This document shows positions 57,714 to 64,000 of a stretch of DNA of 64,000 nucleotides, piece by piece (within the stretch, counting starts at the first letter, position 1; each line of letters opens with the position of its first letter). Both the position numbers and the translations under genes were made by a program. Under the pieces are notes generated by a model. It was not told the origin of the DNA and ran no database searches. It worked only from the letters and a program-made list of their open reading frames with translations. Origin of the DNA: Mytilus californianus (Eukaryota > Mollusca > Bivalvia > Mytilida > Mytilidae); contig NW_026262593.1 of assembly GCF_021869535.1 (NCBI RefSeq), positions 69,590,322-69,654,321 on the forward strand, written 5' to 3'.

Positions 57714-60610
57714 ATGCAGAAAAAGATATTTTCTTATTTCGAACCGAAGCAAGACTCTTCTGCTCCGCGTTCTGAAGGAACATGCTCAGATGATCACAAC
57801 TCCACAAAGTTCAATATCCAATGCATTAGAGACGACCCCACACTAACTGACTCGTCGACCCCGTCTTCATCTAACCGTCCTCCTTATCCTGATATTGGCA
57901 ATATCTCCATAGAATGTTTACAACAAGACAGAGTGAAACTTGATTAACTGACAAAAACATCATGGGAAAATGTTGCAAAATACAAGTTTCCTTTAAGGTA
58001 ATTTATAATTTTACGAACAAAAGTATTTTAAGCAAATAAGGGTAGATCTAAGTCTAAGAACAAAAACACCGAACATAGAGTAAAGCGTCCAGATAGTAAC
58101 GAACTAAGGGATCGACAATGTAACTTGAAGGGGGGCCATATGTTTTTTTCTCAGGCAAAACTTTTCTATGCGGCACGGCAAACTATTTCATAATTTAACA
58201 TTGTTTGTTTGGTGAAAAAAAGCATCCGAATATTTATTTTGTTAAACCCATCGAAGCCAAATTATTTTTTTCCTCAAGCTTTAGGATCGGTTTAAAAAAA
58301 AACCATAGGGTCCCCTTCATCAATCACTAACAATCCGACAAGAACGATGACTCACCATCGGTGTGTTTGTAAAATCGCGATGCAAAGAAAGAGGTGGGCC
58401 CGCACCCCATTTTTACCTGGAAAATCTTTATAGTTCTTGCAGTTAAAATGAAAAAAATGCAGCCTTATTGTGGAAGAAAAACATCCAAACACTCACCCTT
58501 TAGAATTTCTAGGTCCATGAGTTGGTACAGACAATTAATTTTATAAAGAAATTGAACAATATATACAGAATGCATTTTCTACGTTAATAGATAGTCGTGC
58601 AATCTGTGGCCACCACCTGTAAAAACGGCTGGTTTGGTTCCTACATAATGCACTTATTGAGAATGACATTTTTTTCTTTTTATCCTCCCGTTCCTTGCCC
58701 AACGGAGTACGGGGTATACTGGTTAAACTGTGTATCTCTGTCCGTTTGTCCTTCCGTAACAACATTTTTCCCAGTAACTATTCATCACAGCAAAATACTC
58801 TTCAGTTTCCTTCTTCCTGTTTCCCGACCACTTTTTGTTTTCGTACATATGGTCATACATGGAAGTTTTTGTGGCATTTTTCTCGGGAACTATTTCTGGC
58901 AGAAATCTAATATTTAGTAACAAGCTTCAGGAATTTTTTACCTGTCAGTTCCCTCCCTACTTCTTGTCTAGCAACTAATACCACTTTGTGATGTAGGGTT
59001 TCCTAGTCGTAACTAGTAAGCAATAGTTCACAGTTGTTGATTTTGTATTTACTAAAAAAGACTCAGCTCATTGGTTGACAGGCTTAAGAGTTATGCCTCA
59101 TAAGATGAAAATAAAATCATCTCCTTCAGATTCTCCTTGGTATTCAAAACTTTATAACTTTATAAATACCCCCTCCCTCCTTTTCCAAAAACAAAACCCC
59201 AACAAATAAACAAAACCAAAAACATATTGAAGTATTTTATATGAAGACGGTGAAGCTCCTCATAGGTTATTTTTGAAGTATTAAAAATGTCATACCTTCA
59301 TGGACATATATATTTTTCCGTCTGGACATTTTTATTTGTCTATCCGTATGTCTGTCAGGCATGACACCTACATAAATATATAAATTATGGTTTTCCAATT
59401 TGTATATACATGTACTGAGTGATGTTGAAGAGACACATTTGTATGCCCTCGCCGCTAGGCGAATGGGGCATTAGGTGTTACCCTTGGCTGTCCTTCCGTC
59501 CTTTCGTCCGTCCAAGTTTTCATTTCCGTACTCTAACTTAAGTTTGCCTCTTCCAAATTTTATGAAACTGATACAGTCATTTACCGTTCTAGAGTTTTGC
59601 CCCTTTATAAGTTGGAAAATTGCAAAGCTTGAGCGGGGGCATTCGTGTTCTCAGGCACATTCTTCTTTTAATTTAAAGTGTTTTTCGTTATATCTTTAAT
59701 ATAATTCAACTAGAAAAAGTATCAAAACAGGACAACTTAATTGTATTTAACTTTTCAGGACCATTAGAAATGTCAACAGATCGCTGCAGTGGAGTTGGCT
59801 TCAAAAACACCAGTGGGTGAGGTATTCTGTCGCGAAGGATGCTGTTTATTGTGCACCTTGCGTTTTGTTTGGGCCACTAGAGACAAGATACAAAAGAAAA
59901 AACTTGTTCACTATCTTCTCCCGTCACAGATTGGGGAATTCTAAGTCGATGAGTCTCACGACATCTTAATGAAAAAAGTAAGCATCATAACAACGTGCTT
60001 GCAGTTACTGAATTTCTTCGGATAACATCCGGGGAAAAGTCCGATATATTAGAGTCAATGTCGGAGAGTTTCAATGCTAGAATCAAGAGAAACCGAGAAA
60101 TACTTTCATGTATTACTGATGCTATTTTGTTATGCGGTAAACAAAATCTTGCAATCAGAGGTCACGAGGAACACAGCAATTGTGTTACTCTCCTTCACAT
60201 GAGAGCCAATGATAACATCGTACTTGCAAGATCATCTGGCTTTCGCTGATCCACAGAAAAAGTACACATCACCAGATATCCAGAATGAACTCAGTGGATT
60301 ATGTGCAGATCAGATTATTTCGCCATTGATCCAGGATTGTAATGATTCAAGATATTTTGGTTTCATTTTCGACGAGGCGACTGACTGCTCAACCAAAGAA
60401 CAGGCGTCTATGTGTGTAAGATTTTTTGACAAGACGACAAAGTCAATTCGCGAGGAATTTCTTGGCTACGGGGAAGCGTCCCGAACAACAGGAGAGACAT
60501 TAGCAACCATTTCTGGAACAATTAGAATTGAAAGGGATAAATGTTGATCATATGCGTGCTCAGGGTTACGACGGGCCAGCTAATATGACTGGCATACATA
60601 AAGGCGTCCA
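57714..60610 (+). pseudogene. hAT transposase (DUF4371), possible intron, several frame breaks
   Basis: ATG at 57714: MQKKIFSYFEPKQDSSAPRS, a usual leader of ZMYM1/PRKRIR-like transposases, to a TAA at 57945. The same frame continues LTKTSWENVAKYKFPLR to a possible donor AAG/GTAATT (about 57998). After about 1.75 kb, an acceptor TTTTCAG precedes TIRNVNRSLQWSWLQKHQWV and YCAPCVLFG (C-x2-C of the TTF finger). Then frameshifts: RHLNEKSKHHNNV (His pair), LAVTEFLRITSGEKSDILES, AIRGHEEHSN, FADPQKKYTSPDIQNELSGL, GFIFDEATDCSTKEQASMC (first catalytic Asp) and VDHMRAQGYDGPANMTGIHK. Ends by truncation. Confidence 0.8.
57999..59757. other. Possible intron or insertion within the hAT, repeat-rich
   Basis: No hAT homology. 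Contains two dispersed-repeat pieces, 58680-58800 (CGTTCCTTGCCCAACGGAGT) and 59440-59600 (CTCGCCGCTAGGCGAATGGG), and otherwise AT-rich sequence. Confidence 0.5.
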
Positions 60611-60614
60611 ATAA

Positions 60615-61640
60615 TGAATGAACGGCAGTTCCGACAAAGGACAACTGTAAAAACTCCCAAGGGCTAGACTGGTAACGTCTCTCACTGACTAACCCATGAC
60701 ACAATGTTGCTATAAATATCCATACCCTAACAATATCTATTAAAATGTACTTTCCTTATAAAAACAAAATGGAAAGCTTAACAGTTGAAATTCTAAACCA
60801 TAAAAAAATCAAATAACCCTTAACAAAAAAAACCATCAACCATCCCATTATCTGGGAAAGATGTATCAATCATATCTCCCTATATATCTTAACTTCCTAC
60901 TACATGTGTCACTACATGTGAAAAGTTCCACAACTTAAATTCAACATGTATCCTCAAAATACCGCCTGTCCCTCGTGTCTCTCATAAACAAAATTAAAGA
61001 CATATTCTGCATAACCTTGTACGCAGAAAAGAAACATACATAGATAACAAAAATTAACTTGAATCACTATACTGCTGTCCTTCAGACAAATTCATTACAC
61101 CGCCTTTAATTTCCAATTTGACTAACTCCTACAAAAAAATAACTCCCCTATAAGAATATCAACCGACAAGAAAAGACAAAAATAAGGCATCCACTCCCAT
61201 AATTGGGATAATAGCACATGACCATAAAAAGCTGACCTTTGGTCTAATCCCACCATCATTTCATTAACAACTTAACTAATACTACTATAAACACTACTAC
61301 ATACAGTGGTCATGATGATGCTACCAGATCTTGTCGGTTGAACTACTTAAACTAACTATACACTGTACATGGGATGTGAGGCGAGCAGTTCAACCATAAG
61401 ATTTAAAAAATGCTTCTTCTAGATATCAGCCCTTTAACGAATATATAAGTCCATCCACAAGCATATAAGTCCTCCATGTGACGGAATATTAAAGCTGAAT
61501 AATTTTCACAGTATATATATCCATATTAATAAAATGAATGTCCAAGTTTTTAATTTATAGCGATAGTTCATAATGTCACAAATATATGTTCTTCATAATA
61601 TATGCGAATAATCACAATAGTAAATTAATTTCCTGCCTCA
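60615..61640 (-). repeat. Candidate 3' LTR of the Ty3-type element
   Basis: Lies between the point where hAT homology ends (60610) and the element's last frame. The left edge TGAATGAACG, read on the element strand, gives an LTR end in CA. On the element strand a purine-rich GTGAGGCAGGAAA (about 61629-61641) could be the polypurine tract. The other LTR is outside the window, so neither edge nor length could be confirmed. Confidence 0.4.
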
Positions 61641-61714
61641 CATTCCTGGGCTATATCCTTACAGCAAAACCCATCCAGGGTATCTAATCTTCCTATGACA
61701 GAATTGTTCCATCC

Positions 61715-63067
61715 TCAAAGGTGAGTTGATTCTGTGAAACAGACCTCAATTGTTGGCCTAGTGTCCAGACCGACTACATCCTTCAGTGTTATCAATGGGT
61801 CCAATGCCATGCCCTGGTAATACAATACGGCCTCTCCTCGGCCAGGGAAGCGTTCTTCGGCAACCATGCGGAGCTCCCGTAGGCAGTGTATCGGAACAAT
61901 CCGGCGTTCTACTCCACGCTGGATGATCACAATATGCCTCTCCTCCGTTGGCACTTCTTCACAGGAAGACATTGGGCTGTTAAGCTCCTCCTGTGGCAGG
62001 CAAATGTCCTTTTCTGTCGAGGGTCCCAGAATCCGCCTTCTGCTCCTCTAGGTATTCATTTGTCCACAACTGGGCTTGAGGGCTGGTAGAACCTCCGGTT
62101 CATAGAGTTCAGATCTTCAATGTCCACACCCTTGCCTTTTGGGTTGAACACCTCTGTTGCGATTCGGTCTTGTTGCGAGGGTGGCAACAGATGGATCAAT
62201 GATGCCATCACCCTCCAATGCAAGATACAGACTGGGCTTGTAATACGTGCCACAAGGCTGTATGTGGAACCAGGTTGATGTAGGCCAACCCATTTCCCTG
62301 CAAACGGTCCTGAAAACCGGTATGTCTTCCCCAGCTAGGGGGTATCCACTAGGCACTCTAGCCTGCCTCCTCAGTAGGTTAAGTAAATCCTCATAGGGGG
62401 CGTCTTCCCGACGTGTGAGCCACTGCGCCAAAACCATAATCATTTGGCCTCTATACTGATGGTAACCACGATGCCTCATCAGATTAGCCTCCTGTCTTGC
62501 ATCAAACATAAAGGTGAGGTGATTACCTAAAACGTGACTGCGCACATTGCGGGTCACCACTTAGCACCCCCTCACCGGACAGTGTTGGTATCTCTGACTT
62601 GTCAGACAGGTGTGCTCGGGAGTACGGCTCCTAGGACAGATGTACCAAGTTGGTTCGGTCTGTGCTCCCTCCCCAGATTGGGGTGAGACTTCCTGTGAGC
62701 CTGCAGCTTCCTGCTCTGTCAGATTGGCATCTAGTTGATGTTCTTCTTTTGTCAGCTTGGCTTCTGGAATTACTTCAGCTATACCCTGTGTGTCTGTATG
62801 AGGTACTTCCTCACCCACCTGCTCTTCTGGTTCTAGGGACGACACTAGAATAAATCAGGATCCCCGTCCGGTTCCAGACTGATAATAGTAAGTTTCAGCC
62901 CCTCTCTCCACTGTTAAACCTCTACACACCATTGGTTGGTCGATGACTACCCTCCTCTGATTATTGTTGGTGTCCACCACTACTTTAACAGCTTCCCCTT
63001 CTATTTGCCACACTTTTGCTTGGTCAGAGTCTGACTCTGTGTCTGTTGATTGCCTTCTATCTGACAT
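61715..63067 (-). pseudogene. Third reading frame of the Ty3-type element (zinc finger, helical domain, ubiquitin-like domain)
   Basis: ATG at 63067, 38 bases after the integrase stop. One frame of about 450 codons with stops at 62855 (TGA), 62561 (TAA), 62117 (TGA) and about 62049 (TAG) but no frameshift. Parts: charged start MSDRRQSTDTESDSDQAKVW; acidic linker; HTCLTSQRYQHCPVRGC with the stop at 62561 falling inside a possible C-x4-C...H-x4-H zinc finger that ends RSHVLGNHL; a helical block (YRGQMIMVLAQWLTRREDAP, YEDLLNLLRRQARV) loosely like a death domain; and a last part (61972-61715) with AVLYYQGMALDPLITLKDVV then TIEVCF, resembling a ubiquitin fold. No signal peptide or membrane segment, so not an envelope gene. 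Function unknown. Confidence 0.6.
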
Positions 63068-63105
63068 ACTGAAAAGACAAAAGGAGAAGGTTATTAGTGA
63101 TTGGC

Positions 63106-64000
63106 CTATTGTACATTTACCTCTCCCCCTCTATCTGTGGGCGGAAGTAGTTTATTAATAAGTTTACAATTTGGGCAGATGTATTGTTCTATCTGGTCTG
63201 CCTCCTCAACAGATACTCCTATACAAGTTAGGTGAAACCATTTTTTACACTGGTCACATTGCACCATTGTTTCACCTGTATCAGGGTCCTGCACAAACAA
63301 TATTGTTTTTACCTTTGGGGCAAGGACATCTATACCTTTGGTAAACTGTTCATGGCATGTCTGCAACCATGCAGGAATATTCCTGTCTTTGCATAATTTC
63401 AGCCTGTCATGATTTGTGTTGAAGACCACTCTTTGAAGTTTAACATTGTACACATAGGGAGTAATTTTACTTATAATCATACCAGGCCCCTTCCACGGAG
63501 AGCTCAATTTTTTTGCTCTTACCCTTTATCTGCGCTGTATCTAAAACATACACGATGTCACCTGCCGCGTATTCCCGTTCCAATACTCGAAGGTCATAAT
63601 CCTTCTTCATTTTAGCCTGGCTTGTTTTCAAAGTGTTACTATCTATCTCATGAGCACTCTTGCTAGCTTTTTTACGGCTTATAATATACTCCTCAGTCCC
63701 AGTGTACTTGGGTTCCTCGGTATTACCAAACATCAAATCAGCTGGCTGATTTGTCTACCGGCCCAACATTAACTTGTTTGGGGTGTAACCAGTACTTCTG
63801 TTTAAACTAGCCCTCAAAGCCCCTGCTAACTGAGCTAAGTGTTCATCCCAGGTTTCCTGCTGTTGGCCCACAAAACATCTCAAAGCATCCATTAAGCTAC
63901 GGTTTTGGCGTTTTACCTGGCCATTAGCTGAAGGTTTATAAGGTGTAGTCCTGGCTTTATATATCTGTAGAAGATCAAAAACTGCCTTAAACAGAGTTTT
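63106..64000 (-). pseudogene. Ty3-type integrase C-terminal half with partial PHD finger; catalytic Glu lost
   Basis: Frame from the edge: TTPYKPSANGQVKRQNRSLM, where the family has G-Q-V-E-R; the third catalytic acid (Glu) is Lys (GAA to AAA). Then WDEHLAQLAGALRASLNRST, GYTPNKLMLGR, TAG at 63757-63755, QPADLMFG. The GPY/F-like module follows: REYAAGDIVYVLD, a frameshift in an A-run near 63510, SSPWKGPGMIISKITPYVYN, NHDRLKLCK. Beyond it is MVQCDQCKKWFHLTCIGVS and YICPNC, the second half of a PHD finger (six of eight zinc ligands; the first Cys pair is missing). The frame ends at 63106. In relatives the integrase inserts cDNA; a PHD finger would guide it to histone tails (inference). Confidence 0.85.

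Larger units (their letters stand above)
57650..60613 (+). mobile_element. Decayed DUF4371-type hAT element, right part replaced by the Ty3 insertion
   Basis: Recognised by its coding scraps: an N-terminal leader at 57714, a TTF-type zinc finger after 59760 and the DUF4371/catalytic region to 60610, where homology stops in the middle of GIHKGVQ. No left TIR was identified. Related to, but clearly distinct from, the hAT at 10385-15842. Confidence 0.75.
60615..64000 (-). mobile_element. Ty3/gypsy-type LTR retrotransposon, 3' part (continues off the right edge)
   Basis: Order on the minus strand: integrase end (64000-63106), a third reading frame (63067-61715), then a candidate LTR. Inserted into the hAT at about 60611-60615. 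Gag, protease and reverse transcriptase would lie right of the window. Confidence 0.8.

Overview
The window is animal nuclear DNA: AT-rich, mostly non-coding, with small exons bounded by GT/AG splice sites and many mobile elements in different states of decay. The repeat families, a tRNA-derived SINE and the DIRS, hAT and Ty3 element types point to a bivalve mollusc, probably a mussel (Mytilidae). That placement is inference from recognition, not from a search.

Left part (1-19,685, minus strand): the 5' half of an ARMC9 orthologue (LisH and armadillo-repeat protein of the ciliary base). Eight coding exons join without a frame break and give the first 294 residues; the gene leaves the window at the left edge. 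Its 11.1-kb intron 4 carries two hAT transposons. One is a 1.9-kb internally deleted copy with a perfect 8-bp target duplication. The other is a 5.46-kb element with CAGGGGCG ends and a 5-bp duplication. A 34-bp minisatellite has copied the 3' end and splice donor of exon 4 about ten times.

Middle (19,686-52,300): gene-poor. Three or four small minus-strand exons (30,818-46,358) look like an EMI/EGF-like receptor of the MEGF/SREC type. The rest is repeats: a 192-bp tandem-unit family, TIR elements nested three deep at 31.9-33.25 kb, foldback elements, a SINE (inside ARMC9 intron 2), a LINE 3' end, a Penelope-like reverse transcriptase fragment and several dispersed families present in both orientations.

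Right part (52,317-64,000): a pile-up of mobile elements. First comes a DIRS-order retrotransposon with gag-like, reverse transcriptase/RNase H and tyrosine recombinase regions and split direct repeats (A1, B1, A2, B2). Next is a decayed DUF4371-type hAT, possibly with an intron. A minus-strand Ty3-type LTR retrotransposon breaks that hAT. Its integrase has lost the catalytic glutamate, carries a partial PHD finger, and is followed by an unusual third reading frame.

Best candidate for an undescribed system: the 5.46-kb hAT at 10,385-15,842. One continuous frame, broken only by three stop codons, joins a cysteine-protease domain resembling herpesvirus-tegument deubiquitinases (family C76), a TTF-type zinc finger and a DUF4371 hAT transposase. 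Second is the downstream reading frame of the Ty3 element (zinc finger, helical domain, ubiquitin-like domain), also broken only by stops. No host gene appears complete in the window, and no tRNA, rRNA or CRISPR array was seen.
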